DNA of 53,264 bases from Sulfuritalea sp. (GCA_020853215.1 JADYZH010000187.1:1-53264); one strand, 5' to 3'; positions 8,633 through 19,542 are shown, numbered from the stretch's first letter. Notes: generated from the sequence alone by a model not told the origin. A program made the numbers and translations.

Positions 8633-9108
8633 GTCGAGGTAGAGCGCATGGCGCACATCAGGTCGGCCTCCGCCGCCACCTGGCCGTCGACTTTGGCCGT
8701 CGCCGAGAATTTCCAGATGCCGCGCTTGGTGGTCGTCAGTCTGACATCGAGCATTAGCTGGTCGCCGGGTCCGACCGGCCTCTTGAAGCGGGCGTTGTCG
8801 ATGCCGACGAAGTAGTAGACCGACACGCCGTCCGGCTTGACGCCCATGGTCTTGAAGGAGAGTATCGCTGCCGTCTGCGCCATCGCCTCGACCACCAGCA
8901 CGCCGGGCATCACCGGATGATGCGGGTAGTGACCGGGAAAGAAGGGCTCGTTCATGCTGACGTTCTTGAGCGCCGTGATCCGCTCGCCGGGAATCACCTC
9001 CAGCACCCGGTCTACCAGCAGGATCGGATAGCGGTGCGGCAGGTATTCGAGAATCCGGTGGATGTCCATGCTGGAATCGACGGCTACGCTTGCCACTGTG
9101 TCGCTCAT
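8629..9108 (-). CDS. fabZ: 3-hydroxyacyl-ACP dehydratase FabZ
   Basis: 159 residues, hot-dog fold. It dehydrates 3-hydroxyacyl-ACP in fatty acid elongation and competes with LpxA and LpxD for the same substrate, which fits its place between them. The family start [20 protein letters not shown] is clear, and the catalytic His and Glu lie in [19 protein letters not shown]. The ATG at 9108 overlaps the lpxD stop (ATGA), which favours it, but residue 14 is also Met (9069) and is closer to the usual family start. Confidence 0.96.
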   Translation of the reverse strand: MSDTVASVAVDSSMDIHRILEYLPHRYPILLVDRVLEVIPGERITALKNVSMNEPFFPGHYPHHPVMPGVLVVEAMAQTAAILSFKTMGVKPDGVSVYYFVGIDNARFKRPVGPGDQLMLDVRLTTTKRGIWKFSATAKVDGQVAAEADLMCAMRSTST

Positions 9109-10154
9109 GATTTCTTCTCCAATGCGGCGAGCCGCTGTTCCAGGGCGCGGATTTTATCGGCCATCGCGTCAAGGTGACGCAGCCGCGAAAAATTTCTCAG
9201 CCAGTCGCCATGCTCGAGCAGAGGGATGGCTCCGCTGTAGGTACCCGCGGCCGGAATCGACTTCATCACCAGCGTGCCGGCCGCCACATTGACGTCATCA
9301 GCAATGTGCAAGTGGCCGAGGATTATTGCGGCGCCACCTACCGTGCAGCGGGCCCCGATAAGGGTGCTACCGGCGATGCCGACGCAGCCTGCCATGGCGG
9401 TATGGGCGCCGATGCGGACGTTGTGGCCGATCTGGATCTGGTTGTCGAGCTTGACACCGTCGGCGATCACCGTGTCACCCAGCGCACCGCGATCGATCGT
9501 AGTGCCGGCGCCGATCTCGACATCGTCACCGATCAATACACGCCCCATCTGGGGAATCTTGACCCAGCGACCTTCTACCTCGCGGGCAAAGCCGAAGCCG
9601 TCGGCACCGATCACGGCCCCCGAATGCACCAGGCAGCGGGCCCCCAGGCGACTTCCCGGATAAATTGCCACGTTGGCCGCCAAGCGGCTGTCGATACCGA
9701 TCACCACCCCGGCCCCGATGCTGCAGTTCGCGCCGATGACGACGCCCTCGTCAACCGCGGCGCCCGGTCCGATCCAGACATTCGGTCCGATGCTGGCACA
9801 GGCGGCGACCTCGCCTTCCACCACTGCGCTCGGATGGATGCCGGGTTCCGGCGCCCGCGGCAGATTCAGCCATTGCGCCACGCGCGCGTAATAGAGATAA
9901 GGTTGCGCCGTCAGGATCGCCGCCACCCCCTCCACCGCCGGTGGCGCCATGATCACGGCGGCGGCGCGGGTGGTCGCCAGTTGATGTCGATACTTCGGAT
10001 TGGCGAGGAAGGCCAGTTCGCCGGGGCCGGCATTTTCCAGCGTCGCGATACGCGAAACCGCCGTATCGCCGGCACCGACTATCTCCCCGCCGAAGCGGGC
10101 GACGATCTCGTCAAGCCGGACCACCACGACGGGAGTCTTACTTGCCGCCGTCAC
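9105..10154 (-). CDS. lpxD: UDP-3-O-(3-hydroxyacyl)glucosamine N-acyltransferase
   Basis: 349 residues. The third enzyme of lipid A synthesis, adding the N-linked acyl chain. It has an N-terminal uridine-binding domain (about residues 1-100), a hexapeptide-repeat beta-helix beginning at [18 protein letters not shown] with the GADGFGFA loop and the catalytic-histidine motif [16 protein letters not shown], and a C-terminal helix ([15 protein letters not shown]). The start is a GTG at 10154 inside the end of skp (17-base overlap), with AAGG seven bases before it; GTG codons at 10127 and 10124 are alternatives without a ribosome-binding site. Confidence 0.96.
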   Translation of the reverse strand: MTAASKTPVVVVRLDEIVARFGGEIVGAGDTAVSRIATLENAGPGELAFLANPKYRHQLATTRAAAVIMAPPAVEGVAAILTAQPYLYYARVAQWLNLPRAPEPGIHPSAVVEGEVAACASIGPNVWIGPGAAVDEGVVIGANCSIGAGVVIGIDSRLAANVAIYPGSRLGARCLVHSGAVIGADGFGFAREVEGRWVKIPQMGRVLIGDDVEIGAGTTIDRGALGDTVIADGVKLDNQIQIGHNVRIGAHTAMAGCVGIAGSTLIGARCTVGGAAIILGHLHIADDVNVAAGTLVMKSIPAAGTYSGAIPLLEHGDWLRNFSRLRHLDAMADKIRALEQRLAALEKKS

Positions 10155-10638
10155 CCAGCGCCTTGAGCACCTTGTCGGTAATGTCGATGCGCGGGCTCAC
10201 GTAGGCCGCCTCCTGGAAAATGATGTCGTACTTCTCGGTTTCCGCGAGCTGCTTGACGATCTTGTTCACCCGCTCGAAGATTGCCGCCATTTCCTCGTTC
10301 TGCCTCTGGCTCAGGTCCTCGCGGAATTCGCGCCGCTTGCGCTCGAACTCCCGGCTGAGGTCGCCGAACTCGCGCTCCTTGGCGCGGCGCTCGGTCTCGG
10401 CCATGGTCACCGCATTCTTGTCAAGATTTTCCTGCATCGATTTGAGCTGCTTGGCGATGCGCTGCAGTTCCTGGTCGCGAACCTCGAAATCCTTCTCGAT
10501 TTTTTTCTTGGCGCGTGCCGCCTGGGGCGCTTCGGCCAGTATTTTCTGGATATTGATTGCGCCGATCTTGCTGTCCGCCAGGGTGACGGCGGAGAACGAA
10601 AGCAGGGCAATACCGGCAAGAACCGTTTTCTTCAGCAT
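10138..10638 (-). CDS. skp: Periplasmic chaperone Skp/OmpH
   Basis: 166 residues. A signal peptide (LKKTVLAGIALLSFSAVTLA) is probably cut before DSKIG. The mature protein is a small beta body plus long charged helices (about residues 50-120, rich in Glu, Arg and Lys) that form the tentacles of the Skp trimer. It holds unfolded outer-membrane proteins in the periplasm and hands them to the BAM complex, whose core gene bamA is directly upstream (24-base gap). lpxD follows with an overlap. Confidence 0.95.
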   Translation of the reverse strand: MLKKTVLAGIALLSFSAVTLADSKIGAINIQKILAEAPQAARAKKKIEKDFEVRDQELQRIAKQLKSMQENLDKNAVTMAETERRAKEREFGDLSREFERKRREFREDLSQRQNEEMAAIFERVNKIVKQLAETEKYDIIFQEAAYVSPRIDITDKVLKALGDGGK

Positions 10639-10662
10639 GACTGTCTCACTCTTGGTAAGGAC

Positions 10663-13011
10663 TCAGAACGACGAGCCCATCTGGAACTGCAGACGCTGGA
10701 TATCGTCGTTTTTATTCGTGTCGAAGGGATTGCCGTAGGAGAACTTCAATGGTCCGAACGGCGAATTCCAGGACACGGCCAGGCCAGCACTGTATCTGAG
10801 GTCGCTGAGGCTGAAACTGGTACTGTTGTCTTTGACTCTGGCGGAGGCTATGCCCTTGGCTGGACCCCAGACGTTGCCGGCATCGACGAAAATGCTCATG
10901 CGCAAGGACTTGTCCAGTCCCATGCCGGGAACCGGGAACATCAGTTCGGCATTGGCGACCAATCGCGTGTCGCCTCCCACCGCGTCGTTGCTTATCGGGT
11001 CACGCGGTCCCAGTGAACCCGACTCGAAGCCGCGCACCGAACCTATGCCGCCGGCGTAGTAGTTCTTGAAGAAGGGCAGCACTTCGTCACCGCCATAGGT
11101 TCTGCCGATGCCGACTTCGCCGTTCAGGGCCAGCGTCAGCTTGCCACGTTCGATGAGCGGAAAGAACTGCAGATGCTGATAGCTGGCGCGGTAATAGCTC
11201 ACCGTACTGCCGGGAAGCGAAACCTCCGCTATAGCCTTGCGCAACCTGCCCGAGGTGGGGAAGATCACGCTGTCCCTCTCGTCCTTTTGCCAGCCGAAAG
11301 TGGTCAGAAAGGTATCCGTGGTGTTGCCGTATTCACAAACGTATCGCTGATACTGCAACGATGTGTTGGGATCGATAGTGGTGCAATTGCGCGTGATATC
11401 GTTGATTTTCGTATGATCGTAGGACAGGCCGAAATTGATGTAATCATCCTCGCCGATCGGCACCCCCCAGCGCAGGCCGCCGCCGAACGATTCCGAGCTG
11501 TAGTCGGCGACGTCCAGAGATTCGGTATCGATGTTGCGCACGTAGAGGTCGAAACCCTGGCTGACCCCATCGACCGTGAAATAGGGGTCGGTATGCGAGA
11601 TCGAATAGACCTGGTTCGACTTGCTGGTGCTGATCTGCAAGCTGAGGTGCTTGCCGCTGCCGAAAAGGTTTTGCTGTGAAATCGAGCTCGAAAGGGTGAA
11701 ATTCTCCGCGCTCGAAAAGCCCGCGCCCAGCGAGAGGTTTCCGGTGGGCTTCTCCTTGACCTTGAGATCCATGTCGACCTGGTCCGTCGTCCCCGGGACG
11801 GGCGGTGTTTCCACCGTCACCTCCTCGAAATAGCCGAGGCGGTCGACCCGCGTACGCGACTTGTTGATTTTCGCGCCGTCGTACCAGCCGGCTTCCGACT
11901 GGCGCATTTCGCGGCGGATCACCTCGTCGCGCGTCTTCGTATTGCCCGTCACGTTGATGCGGCGGACATAGACCCGGCGTCCGGGGTCGATGAAAATGGT
12001 GAATGCCACCTGGCGCTTTTCCTTGTCGAGCTCGGGCGCGGCATTCACGTTGGCAAAGGCATAACCGTCGTTGCCCAGGCGCTCGCTGATGGCCTTGGTG
12101 GTCTCGGTCATGTTCTCGCGCGAAAACACCTCACCCGGCTTGATTCTCACCAGCTTCGTCAACTCGTCCTCCGGCACCAGCAACTGGCCGGCCAGCTTGA
12201 CCGAGGAGATGGCGTATTTTTCGCCCTCGCTGATATTGATGGTGATGTAGATGTCCTGCTTTTCGGGCGAAATCGAAACCTGGGTCGACTCGACATTGAA
12301 TTCGAGATAGCCGCGATTGAGGTAATACGAGCGCAGGGTCTCGATGTCCCCCGAGAGTTTCTGCTTTGAGTACTGGTCGTTTTTCGTATACCAGGTCAGC
12401 CAGTTCGGCGACCGCAAGACCATCAGATCGAGCAGGTCCGACTCCTTGAAGGCGCCGGCACCGACGATGTTGATCTGCTTGATCTTGGCGATGTCACCCT
12501 CGACCACCGCGAAGTTGATGCCGACGCGATTGCGCTCCAGCGGCGTGATGGTGGTCGTCACCTGAACCGCATAGTAGCCCTGCGCGAGGTACTGGCGCTT
12601 GAGCTCCTGCTCGGCACGTTCGACCATGGCACGGTCGAAGATGCGCGACTCGGCAAGACCGACGTCGCGCAAACCCTTCTTCAGGTCTTCGGGCTTGAAG
12701 GCCTTGAGCCCGGCGAATTCCAGCGAGGCGATGGCCGGGCGCTCTTCCAGTACCACCACCAGAACCTGCCCTTCAATCTCGAGGCGAACGTCCTTGAAAA
12801 AGCCGGTGGCAAACAATGCCTTGATTGCGGCGGCCGCCTTTTCGTCGGTCATGGTATCGCCCACCTTCACCGGCAGGTAGGAGAAAACGGTTCCTGCTTC
12901 GGTGCGCTGGATGCCTTCGACCCGGATATCCTTGATCTGGAATGCGTCAAATGCCAATGCGGTGCGCGCCAGCAGCGCGAGAACCAGCCCGGCAAGCAGT
13001 TTCTTGTTCAT
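10663..13011 (-). CDS. bamA: Outer membrane protein assembly factor BamA
   Basis: 782 residues. A signal peptide (NKKLLAGLVLALLARTALA) precedes the mature FDAFQIKDIRVEG start. Five POTRA repeats occupy roughly residues 22-420 and a 16-strand Omp85 barrel the rest. The lid-lock motif VRGFESGSLGP (about residue 655) and the terminal phenylalanine (MGSSF) are both present. It folds and inserts outer-membrane barrels. It sits between the rseP protease gene (15-base gap) and skp, the classical proteobacterial order. Confidence 0.98.
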   Translation of the reverse strand: MNKKLLAGLVLALLARTALAFDAFQIKDIRVEGIQRTEAGTVFSYLPVKVGDTMTDEKAAAAIKALFATGFFKDVRLEIEGQVLVVVLEERPAIASLEFAGLKAFKPEDLKKGLRDVGLAESRIFDRAMVERAEQELKRQYLAQGYYAVQVTTTITPLERNRVGINFAVVEGDIAKIKQINIVGAGAFKESDLLDLMVLRSPNWLTWYTKNDQYSKQKLSGDIETLRSYYLNRGYLEFNVESTQVSISPEKQDIYITINISEGEKYAISSVKLAGQLLVPEDELTKLVRIKPGEVFSRENMTETTKAISERLGNDGYAFANVNAAPELDKEKRQVAFTIFIDPGRRVYVRRINVTGNTKTRDEVIRREMRQSEAGWYDGAKINKSRTRVDRLGYFEEVTVETPPVPGTTDQVDMDLKVKEKPTGNLSLGAGFSSAENFTLSSSISQQNLFGSGKHLSLQISTSKSNQVYSISHTDPYFTVDGVSQGFDLYVRNIDTESLDVADYSSESFGGGLRWGVPIGEDDYINFGLSYDHTKINDITRNCTTIDPNTSLQYQRYVCEYGNTTDTFLTTFGWQKDERDSVIFPTSGRLRKAIAEVSLPGSTVSYYRASYQHLQFFPLIERGKLTLALNGEVGIGRTYGGDEVLPFFKNYYAGGIGSVRGFESGSLGPRDPISNDAVGGDTRLVANAELMFPVPGMGLDKSLRMSIFVDAGNVWGPAKGIASARVKDNSTSFSLSDLRYSAGLAVSWNSPFGPLKFSYGNPFDTNKNDDIQRLQFQMGSSF

Positions 13012-13026
13012 GTAATTGGACGGTAA

Positions 13027-14400
13027 TTAGCCGGAAACAAGGCGGTTGATGTCGTTATAAAAGGCAAAAGCCATGAGCAGCGCCAGCAAGGCAAAACCGA
13101 TCTGCTGGCCTATTTCCAGAGCCCGTTCCGAGACCGGGCCGCCCTTCAGAAATTCGACGAGATAATACATCAAATGCCCTCCGTCCAGAACGGGTACAGG
13201 CAGCAGATTGAGCACGCCGAGACTGATGCTGATCAGGGCCAGGAAGCGCAGGTAATAGCTGGGTCCGAGTTTGGCCGACTGGCCGGCGTAATCGGCGATC
13301 GTCACCGGGCCCGAGAGGTTTTTCCATGACAGTTCGCCGGTCAGCATTCGGCCCATCATGCGCAAACTGAGGATCGACGTGTCCCAGGTCTGCCGCAGTG
13401 CGCGAGTGACCGATTCGAGGGGGCCGTAGCTCACGACTATGGTCATCGCGAAGAGTTCACCCTGCCCTTCCCTTACCATCAGGCCAAGCCGCCCCGATTT
13501 TTGCCCACCTTCCTCCACCGGTCGCGGGGTCGCCAGCAGTTCGAGCCGGCCGCCGTCCCGCTCGATGGTGAAGCGCAACTGCCGATCTGGCGCTGCCCTT
13601 GCTGCCGCAGCCAGCTCCGCCCATGTGGCAATCCCCGTGCCGTCGATCGCGAGCACCCGGTCGCCATCACGGAACCCGGCCTGGGCGGCGGCAGAACCCG
13701 ATTGCACCATTCCCACCACGGCGGGTAGCGGCGGACGGTAGAGGACCAGGCCCAGCAGGCGCAGCGGATCGTTCTCCAGTTCTTCGACATCGAAACGATC
13801 GCTGGCGAAACGGTAGGTGGCGATCTCTCGTTGCTGACTGATCACTTCCAGTCGCACGTCCTCCTTGTCCAGGGCCAGACGTATCACCTCCCAGCGCAAC
13901 TCCTGCCAGGTCGCGATCGCCCTGCCGTTGACCGCGCGCACCGTACCGCCTTCGACGATGCCCGCCACCGCCGCCGGCGTCCCCGCCGGCGGCGAACCGA
14001 GGCGCGGCTTGAGCTCGGTAACGCCATGCATGAAGAGGAACCAGTAGAGCACGATGGCCAGCAGGAAGTTGGCGGCCGGACCTGCCGCCACGATGAAGGC
14101 GCGCCGGCCCACCGATTGCCGGTTGAAGGCACGCGGCAAGTCGGTTGCGGCAACTTCGCCTTCGCGTTCGTCCAGCATCTTGACGTAGCCGCCGAGGGGA
14201 AATGCCGAGATCGCCCACTCGGCGCCGTCGCGGCCGTGGCGGCGCATCCAGAGTACCTTGCCGAAACCGAAGGCAAAGCGCAGTACCTTGACGCCGCAGT
14301 AACGCGCCGCGAGGTAGTGGCCCATTTCGTGCACCACCACCAGTACCGCGAGGGCGACCAGGAAGGCGGCGACATACCAGGCCAGCATTTGTGGATTCAT
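13027..14400 (-). CDS. rseP: Site-2 zinc metalloprotease RseP
   Basis: 457 residues, inner-membrane intramembrane protease. The zinc motif HEMGH is at residues 24-28 in the first transmembrane helix; the third ligand lies in [18 protein letters not shown] near residue 400. Two PDZ domains lie between, the second around [19 protein letters not shown]. By family knowledge it cuts anti-sigma-E after outer-membrane stress and clears remnant signal peptides. The neighbouring bamA, skp and lpx genes are typical sigma-E-linked envelope genes. The start overlaps the dxr stop. Confidence 0.97.
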   Translation of the reverse strand: MNPQMLAWYVAAFLVALAVLVVVHEMGHYLAARYCGVKVLRFAFGFGKVLWMRRHGRDGAEWAISAFPLGGYVKMLDEREGEVAATDLPRAFNRQSVGRRAFIVAAGPAANFLLAIVLYWFLFMHGVTELKPRLGSPPAGTPAAVAGIVEGGTVRAVNGRAIATWQELRWEVIRLALDKEDVRLEVISQQREIATYRFASDRFDVEELENDPLRLLGLVLYRPPLPAVVGMVQSGSAAAQAGFRDGDRVLAIDGTGIATWAELAAAARAAPDRQLRFTIERDGGRLELLATPRPVEEGGQKSGRLGLMVREGQGELFAMTIVVSYGPLESVTRALRQTWDTSILSLRMMGRMLTGELSWKNLSGPVTIADYAGQSAKLGPSYYLRFLALISISLGVLNLLPVPVLDGGHLMYYLVEFLKGGPVSERALEIGQQIGFALLALLMAFAFYNDINRLVSG

Positions 14401-15584
14401 GAAGAGGAGCCGCCCTGTCGCAAGAGGATTTCCGTCGCCATCGCGCGTCCCTGTCGATCGGCTTCGAGTACTGCCGCCAGATCAGGCAGCGCCGCCTGCG
14501 GCACCGCATCCAGGGTCGCCGCGATCAGCCCGGCAATACCCAGGAATGGCAATCGCAGCTCAAGAAACGCGGACACCGCGACCTCGTTGGCCGCATTCAG
14601 CACCGCGGCCGCATTGCCTTCGGCGCGCAGGGCCCGGTACGCCAGATCCAGGCAGGGAAAGCGCACCGGATCCGGCCGCTCGAAATCGAGCCGGCCGACA
14701 GTGAACAGATCGAGCGGCGCCACGCCGGAATCGATGCGTTGCGGCCAGGCCAGGGCATGGGCGATCGGCGTCCGCATGTCGGGATTGCCTAGCTGGGCCA
14801 GCACCGAACCATCCTCGTAATCGACCAGGGAATGGATCACGCTCTGCGGATGGATCACCACCTCGATTCGTTCGGCCGGCGCGTTGAACAGCCAGTGTGC
14901 CTCGATGACTTCGAGACCCTTGTTCATCATGGTCGCCGAATCGACGGAGATCTTGCGCCCCATCACCCAGTTCGGATGCGCCACCGCCTGCTCGGGCGTG
15001 ATCCGGGTCAAAGCATCGAGCGGCGTGGTGCGAAATGGACCGCCCGAGGCGGTCAGCAGTATCCGTCTGACCCCGCACCGCGCCATGTCGCCGGAATAGT
15101 CGCCGGGCATGGACTGGAATACCGCATTGTGCTCGCTGTCGATCGGCAGCAGCAGGGTGCCGGCGCGGCGAGCCTCGCCCATGAATACCGCCCCGGCCAT
15201 GACCAGTGCTTCCTTGTTGGCCAGCAGGACGCGCTTGCCGGCGCGTACCGCAGCCAGGGTCGGCGGCAGTCCGGCGGCACCGACGATCGCGGCCATCACC
15301 GCATCGACCCCTGGCAGGCTGGCAACCCCGGTCAGGGCGTCGGGACCGTGCAGCACCTCGGTGCGCACGCTGGCATCGCGGAGCAGGGCAACCAGTTCCC
15401 GCGCGGCCGTGGCAGTTCCCACCACCGCATACGCCGGACGAAACTGCCGACATTGTGCGGCGAGCAGTTCCACTTGCCCATGCCCCGTCAGGGCCACCAC
15501 CTCAAAGCGATCCGGGTGACGCGCCACCACGTCGAGCGTGCTCACGCCGATCGAACCGGTGGCGCCGAGTATGGTCAGTTTCAT
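14397..15584 (-). CDS. dxr: 1-deoxy-D-xylulose 5-phosphate reductoisomerase
   Basis: 395 residues. The committed step of the MEP isoprenoid pathway: DXP plus NADPH to 2-C-methylerythritol 4-phosphate. The NADPH-binding start is [40 protein letters not shown] and [10 protein letters not shown] follow, and the metal and substrate site [20 protein letters not shown] is intact. The gene overlaps cdsA and rseP by four bases each. The pathway feeds uppS, encoded two genes upstream. Confidence 0.97.
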   Translation of the reverse strand: MKLTILGATGSIGVSTLDVVARHPDRFEVVALTGHGQVELLAAQCRQFRPAYAVVGTATAARELVALLRDASVRTEVLHGPDALTGVASLPGVDAVMAAIVGAAGLPPTLAAVRAGKRVLLANKEALVMAGAVFMGEARRAGTLLLPIDSEHNAVFQSMPGDYSGDMARCGVRRILLTASGGPFRTTPLDALTRITPEQAVAHPNWVMGRKISVDSATMMNKGLEVIEAHWLFNAPAERIEVVIHPQSVIHSLVDYEDGSVLAQLGNPDMRTPIAHALAWPQRIDSGVAPLDLFTVGRLDFERPDPVRFPCLDLAYRALRAEGNAAAVLNAANEVAVSAFLELRLPFLGIAGLIAATLDAVPQAALPDLAAVLEADRQGRAMATEILLRQGGSSS

Positions 15585-16384
15585 GCGCGCACGAAATACA
15601 GGATCAGCGCCGCCAGCGGCAGGGCCGAGGTAAGCGCGTCGATGCGATCGAGCACGCCGCCGTGACCGGGCAGCAAATTGCTGCTGTCCTTGATGCCGGC
15701 CTGGCGCTTCAGGAGCGACTCGAACAGGTCGCCCATGACGCTGACAGCAGTCAGCAACAGCAACAGCAACACTACGAGGGGCGTCGCCAGCGGTACCTTC
15801 CCGGCAAGTGGCGAAAAGTTGAGCACGATCGTGCCATAGACCATGACACCGGCTACTGCACCCGCGACGCCTTCCCAGGTCTTGCCGGGACTGATCGCCG
15901 GCGCCAGCTTGTGTTTGCCGAAGGCCCGCCCGACGAAATAGGCGGCAATGTCGGCAACCCAGACCAACGCCATGGCGGCCAGCAAAAGCCATACGCTCAC
16001 GGCGTGCAGGGCCGTCATCGCGGCCCAGGTCGGCAGGATTACCAGCGCACCGAGCAGGTAGCCGACGAAATCGTTGCCTGACAGCGTCCATTTGAAGCGG
16101 AACCACAAGGGCACCACGGCGATCCAGAATACCGCAGACACCGCCAGCAGGACCGGAACAAGTTGTGGTGCCGCCACCGCAAGCTGCCAGCAGAACAGCA
16201 GCTGCACAAAGGCATACATCACCCGCGCCGGAGGGTCCTGCCGCATCAGGCCACCCCACTCCCATGCGGCGAGCGCAGCGACGAGGGCAAATGCCAGCGT
16301 CGCCGCCAGCGGCGGCAAGGCAAAAAGAATCAAGGCAAACCCCGCTACCAGCAGCAGCGCGGTGATGACCCGCGTCCTAAGCAT
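15581..16384 (-). CDS. cdsA: Phosphatidate cytidylyltransferase CdsA
   Basis: 267 residues, with about eight membrane helices. It makes CDP-diacylglycerol from phosphatidate and CTP for phospholipid synthesis. The C-terminal signature is complete: [20 protein letters not shown] followed by [15 protein letters not shown], which holds the metal-binding aspartates. The start is the ATG at 16384, inside the last codons of uppS (8-base overlap); a longer reading frame upstream only adds an arginine-rich stretch unlike the family. Confidence 0.96.
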   Translation of the reverse strand: MLRTRVITALLLVAGFALILFALPPLAATLAFALVAALAAWEWGGLMRQDPPARVMYAFVQLLFCWQLAVAAPQLVPVLLAVSAVFWIAVVPLWFRFKWTLSGNDFVGYLLGALVILPTWAAMTALHAVSVWLLLAAMALVWVADIAAYFVGRAFGKHKLAPAISPGKTWEGVAGAVAGVMVYGTIVLNFSPLAGKVPLATPLVVLLLLLLTAVSVMGDLFESLLKRQAGIKDSSNLLPGHGGVLDRIDALTSALPLAALILYFVRA

Positions 16385-17186
16385 TACCGTCCGTGAAGGG
16401 GGATGCAATAGTCGGCGCCGGCGCAACGGCGGCGACCTGATCCAGCTGTTCGCTGGTACGGCCGAAGCGGCGCTCGCGGCGGCGATAGGACTCTATCGCC
16501 GCATCCAGGGCCGCATCGTCGAAATCCGGCCAGAGTGTCTTGGTGAAATACAACTCGCTGTAGGCCAGCTGCCAGAGCAGGAAATTGCTGATGCGCTGTT
16601 CGCCGCCGGTACGAATGAACAGGTCCGGCTCGGGCGCATAGGCCATTGTCAGATGCGGCGCCAGATCACCCTCGCCGAAACAGCCAGCTTTTTCCGGATG
16701 CGCCAGCGCCAGCTGGTTGATGGCCTGCAGCATGTCCCAGCGACCGCCATAATTCGCGGCAATGGTCAGCGTCAGCTTGGAGTTATTGGCGGTCTTCGCT
16801 TCGCCTTCGCGAATCAGCGCCACCAGTCGCGGCTCGAAGGCCCCCAGGTCGCCCACCACCTTGAGCCGGACGCCATTGACATGCAGCTTGCCGATTTCGG
16901 CCTGCAGGGCGCCAATGAACAGATTCATGAGGAAGGACACCTCCTCCGCCGGCCGCCGCCAGTTTTCAGAGGAAAAGGCGAACAGGGTCAGGTAGTCCAC
17001 TCCCCGGGCAATGCAGGCCTTGACCATGGCCCGCACCGTTTCGACCCCGCGTTTGTGGCCGGCGACGCGCGGCATCATGCGCTTCCTGGCCCAGCGGCCG
17101 TTACCGTCCATGATGATGGCGATGTGCTGCGGCACATCGACTACCGCGGGAATGGCCTGCGTCGAGCTGGTGAATTTCCCTGCCAT
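16377..17186 (-). CDS. uppS: Undecaprenyl diphosphate synthase (isoprenyl transferase)
   Basis: 269 residues. A cis-prenyltransferase that makes the C55 lipid carrier for peptidoglycan and O-antigen. Motifs: [15 protein letters not shown] with the catalytic Asp, [21 protein letters not shown] and [19 protein letters not shown]. The family fold ends near [13 protein letters not shown]; the last ~20 residues ([18 protein letters not shown]) are an extra tail encoded partly by a near-copy of the dispersed repeat (16408-16418). The cdsA start lies inside this tail's coding sequence. Confidence 0.96.
   Translation of the reverse strand: MAGKFTSSTQAIPAVVDVPQHIAIIMDGNGRWARKRMMPRVAGHKRGVETVRAMVKACIARGVDYLTLFAFSSENWRRPAEEVSFLMNLFIGALQAEIGKLHVNGVRLKVVGDLGAFEPRLVALIREGEAKTANNSKLTLTIAANYGGRWDMLQAINQLALAHPEKAGCFGEGDLAPHLTMAYAPEPDLFIRTGGEQRISNFLLWQLAYSELYFTKTLWPDFDDAALDAAIESYRRRERRFGRTSEQLDQVAAVAPAPTIASPFTDGNA
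16408..16418 (-). repeat. Dispersed repeat, near-copy 3 (inside the uppS 3' end)
   Basis: The core reads GCGCCGACTAT (one mismatch) and is preceded by GCCGTTGCGCCG, matching the extended consensus. It encodes A-P-T-I in the extra C-terminal tail of UppS, in the same reading frame as the tsaB and AddA copies. Confidence 0.5.
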
Positions 17187-17226
17187 GCCATTCCCTCCGC
17201 TGTGGTCGGGTGGCGATCCGCAAACT

Positions 17227-17784
17227 TCAGATCGCCATCAGATCCTTCTCTTTTTCCGCCAGCGCGCGGTCGACTTCCGCCACGTAGCGGTCGGTCAGGC
17301 GCTGCATGTCGTCGAGCGCCTTGCGCTCCTCGTCTTCGGCGATTTCCTTCTTCTTCAGTGCGTCCTTCAGGTGCGAAATCGCGTCGCGTCGGAGGTTGCG
17401 GATTGCCACCTTGGCGTTCTCGCCCTCGTGCTTGATCACCTTGATCAGGTCGCGCCGGCGCTCTTCCGTCAGCGCCGGCATCGGCACACGGATCAGTTCG
17501 CCCTGGGATGAAGGATTCAGCCCCAGGTCGGAATCGCGAATCGCCTTTTCCACCTTGGCCACCATCGGCTTTTCCCAGGGCTGTACGCCGATGGTGCGGG
17601 CGTCGATCAGAGTTACATTGGCCACCTGTGGAATGGGCACCGGCGACCCGTAGTAATCGACCTGCACATGGTCGAGGATGCCGGTATGCGCCCGACCGGT
17701 GCGCACCTTGCCGAGGTCGGCCTTCAAGGCCTCCAGGCTTTTTTGCATTTTCTGTTCGGAAGTCTTTTTCAGTTCGGGAATCAT
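17227..17784 (-). CDS. frr: Ribosome recycling factor
   Basis: 185 residues, the standard family length. It splits post-termination ribosomes together with EF-G. Seen: [59 protein letters not shown] and the C-terminal helix [19 protein letters not shown]. It lies between pyrH (8-base gap) and uppS (40-base gap), the usual order in proteobacteria. Confidence 0.98.
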   Translation of the reverse strand: MIPELKKTSEQKMQKSLEALKADLGKVRTGRAHTGILDHVQVDYYGSPVPIPQVANVTLIDARTIGVQPWEKPMVAKVEKAIRDSDLGLNPSSQGELIRVPMPALTEERRRDLIKVIKHEGENAKVAIRNLRRDAISHLKDALKKKEIAEDEERKALDDMQRLTDRYVAEVDRALAEKEKDLMAI

Positions 17785-17792
17785 GCCTGCTC

Positions 17793-18509
17793 CTAAACGT
17801 GAACCAGTGTGCCCTCGTCCTCGCCCATCACCACGCACTTCAATGCGCCGGCCTTGAAGATCGAAAACACGTTGATCGGCAGCTTCTGGTCGCGGCAAAG
17901 GGCAAAAGCCGTGGCATCCATTACCGCCAGGTTGCGGCTGATTACCTCGTCGAAGCTGATGCGGGCGAAGCGCGTCGCCGCCGGATCCTTTTTCGGGTCG
18001 GCCGTATAGATGCCGTCGACCTTGGTCGCCTTCAGTACGATTTCGGCACCGATCTCGGAGCCGCGCAGCGCCGCCGCGGTATCCGTCGTAAAAAAAGGAT
18101 TGCCGGTACCGGCGCCGAAAATCACCACCTTGCCTTCTTCCAGATAGCGGATGGCCTTGCCGCGGATGTAGGGCTCGACTACCTGCTCGATATTCAGCGC
18201 CGACTGCACGCGGGCGTTGATGCCGGCCTGACGCATGGCATCGGACAGTGCCATGGCGTTCATCACCGTCGCCAGCATGCCCATGTAGTCGGCCGTGGCG
18301 CGATCCATGCCGGTCGCCGTACCGGCGATGCCGCGAAAGATGTTGCCGCCGCCGATCACCACGCCGACTTCGACGCCGAGATCGGTGACCGCCTTGATTT
18401 CCGCCACGATGCTGCCCAGCATCGCCGTGTTGATGCCGTAGGCATCATCGCCCATCAGCGCCTCGCCCGACAGCTTGAGCAGGATGCGGCGAAACTTCGG
18501 CACGGTCAT
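17793..18509 (-). CDS. pyrH: Uridylate kinase
   Basis: 238 residues. A UMP kinase of the amino-acid-kinase fold; it makes UDP from UMP and ATP. Signature segments: [49 protein letters not shown] and the nucleotide-site region [17 protein letters not shown]. The ATG at 18509 follows tsf by 10 bases and matches the usual family start. Confidence 0.98.
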   Translation of the reverse strand: MTVPKFRRILLKLSGEALMGDDAYGINTAMLGSIVAEIKAVTDLGVEVGVVIGGGNIFRGIAGTATGMDRATADYMGMLATVMNAMALSDAMRQAGINARVQSALNIEQVVEPYIRGKAIRYLEEGKVVIFGAGTGNPFFTTDTAAALRGSEIGAEIVLKATKVDGIYTADPKKDPAATRFARISFDEVISRNLAVMDATAFALCRDQKLPINVFSIFKAGALKCVVMGEDEGTLVHV

Positions 18510-18519
18510 GGCGTGTCGA

Positions 18520-19422
18520 TTATTGCTTGTTGCCGGCGGCAGCCGCTGCCTGCGCCGCCACCTCGGCAGCGAAGTCATTGACCTTCTTCTCGATGCCCTC
18601 GCCGACGATGAACAGCGTGAAACCCGCCACCGATGCACCCTTGGCCTTCAGCAGCTGCTCGATGGTCTGCTTGCCGTCTTCGGCCTTGACGAACACCTGG
18701 CCGAGCAGGGTGACGTCCTTCAGGTACTTCTGCACCGTGCCCTCGGCGATCTTTTCCAGCATGGCTTCCGGCTTGCCGGCCTCGCGCGCCTTCTCGATCG
18801 CGATACGGCGTTCCATGTCCAGCAGCTCCGCCGGCACGCCGGACGAATCCAGCGACTTCGGCTTGGAAGCGGCGATGTGCATCGCCAAGTCCTTCGCCAG
18901 CTGCTCGTCGCCGCCGACCACATCGACCAGTACGCCGATCTTCGAGCCGCCGTGGATGTAGGAAGTCAATTTGCCCTTGGCCGCAACGCGCACGAAGCGG
19001 CGGATGCTCATGTTCTCGCCGATCTTGCCCACCAGCGCGGAGCGGGTGGATTCGACCGTGCCCTCGCCCATCGGCAGGGCCGACAGCGCGGCGACGTCGG
19101 CCGGACTCTTTTCCGCCACCAGGTGCGCGCAGTCGGCAGCCAGCTTGAGGAACTCGTCGTTCTTGGCGACGAAGTCGGTCTCGCTGTTGATCTCGAAAAT
19201 GCTGCCCAGCTTGCCGTCGGCGGCGATGTGGATTGCCACCACGCCCTCCGCCGCGACGCGGGTGGCGGCCTTGCTGGCCTTGTTGCCCAGCTTGACGCGC
19301 AGGATTTCCTCGGCCTTCGCCATGTCGCCGGCCGCTTCGGTCAGCGCCTTCTTGCATTCCATCATCGGCGCGTCGGTCTTCTCGCGCAGTTCCTTGACCA
19401 TGCTTGCGGTAATTTCCGCCAT
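18520..19422 (-). CDS. tsf: Elongation factor Ts
   Basis: 300 residues. The guanine-nucleotide exchange factor for EF-Tu. The N-terminal UBA-like segment [20 protein letters not shown] is clear, and the [10 protein letters not shown] motif (about residue 80) is the conserved EF-Tu contact. The C-terminus ends in a short Ala-rich tail. rpsB ends 120 bases upstream; that gap holds a cluster of direct and inverted CACAGAGG repeats that could tune tsf expression relative to rpsB. Confidence 0.98.
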   Translation of the reverse strand: MAEITASMVKELREKTDAPMMECKKALTEAAGDMAKAEEILRVKLGNKASKAATRVAAEGVVAIHIAADGKLGSIFEINSETDFVAKNDEFLKLAADCAHLVAEKSPADVAALSALPMGEGTVESTRSALVGKIGENMSIRRFVRVAAKGKLTSYIHGGSKIGVLVDVVGGDEQLAKDLAMHIAASKPKSLDSSGVPAELLDMERRIAIEKAREAGKPEAMLEKIAEGTVQKYLKDVTLLGQVFVKAEDGKQTIEQLLKAKGASVAGFTLFIVGEGIEKKVNDFAAEVAAQAAAAAGNKQ

Positions 19423-19460
19423 TGCTCTACTCCAGAATCAAAACCTTAGAATCTGTTAGT

Positions 19461-19529
19461 CACAGAGGCCACAGAGGTCACAGAGGAAACCCTCTGCTCT
19501 TCTCTGTGTCCTCTGTAATCTCTGTGGCC
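19461..19529. repeat. CACAGAGG direct and inverted repeat cluster between rpsB and tsf
   Basis: Three CACAGAGG copies start at 19461, 19470 and 19479 with a strict 9-base period. After a short centre, inverted versions follow: CCTCTG (19491), CTCTGTG (19502), CCTCTGT (19510) and CTCTGTGGCC (19520-19529). The outer pair GGCCACAGAG (19467-19476) and CTCTGTGGCC (19520-19529) is a perfect 10-bp inverted repeat, so the transcript can fold into a long hairpin. There is no T-run. Similar intergenic ACAGAGG repeats occur in other environmental bacteria, to my recollection. Confidence 0.75.
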
Positions 19530-19542
19530 AGATGCCTTGCCT

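Noticed and set aside
19461-19529. Possible CRISPR array
   Set aside because: The units are only 8 bases with one-base spacers and occur in both orientations; there are no cas genes nearby.
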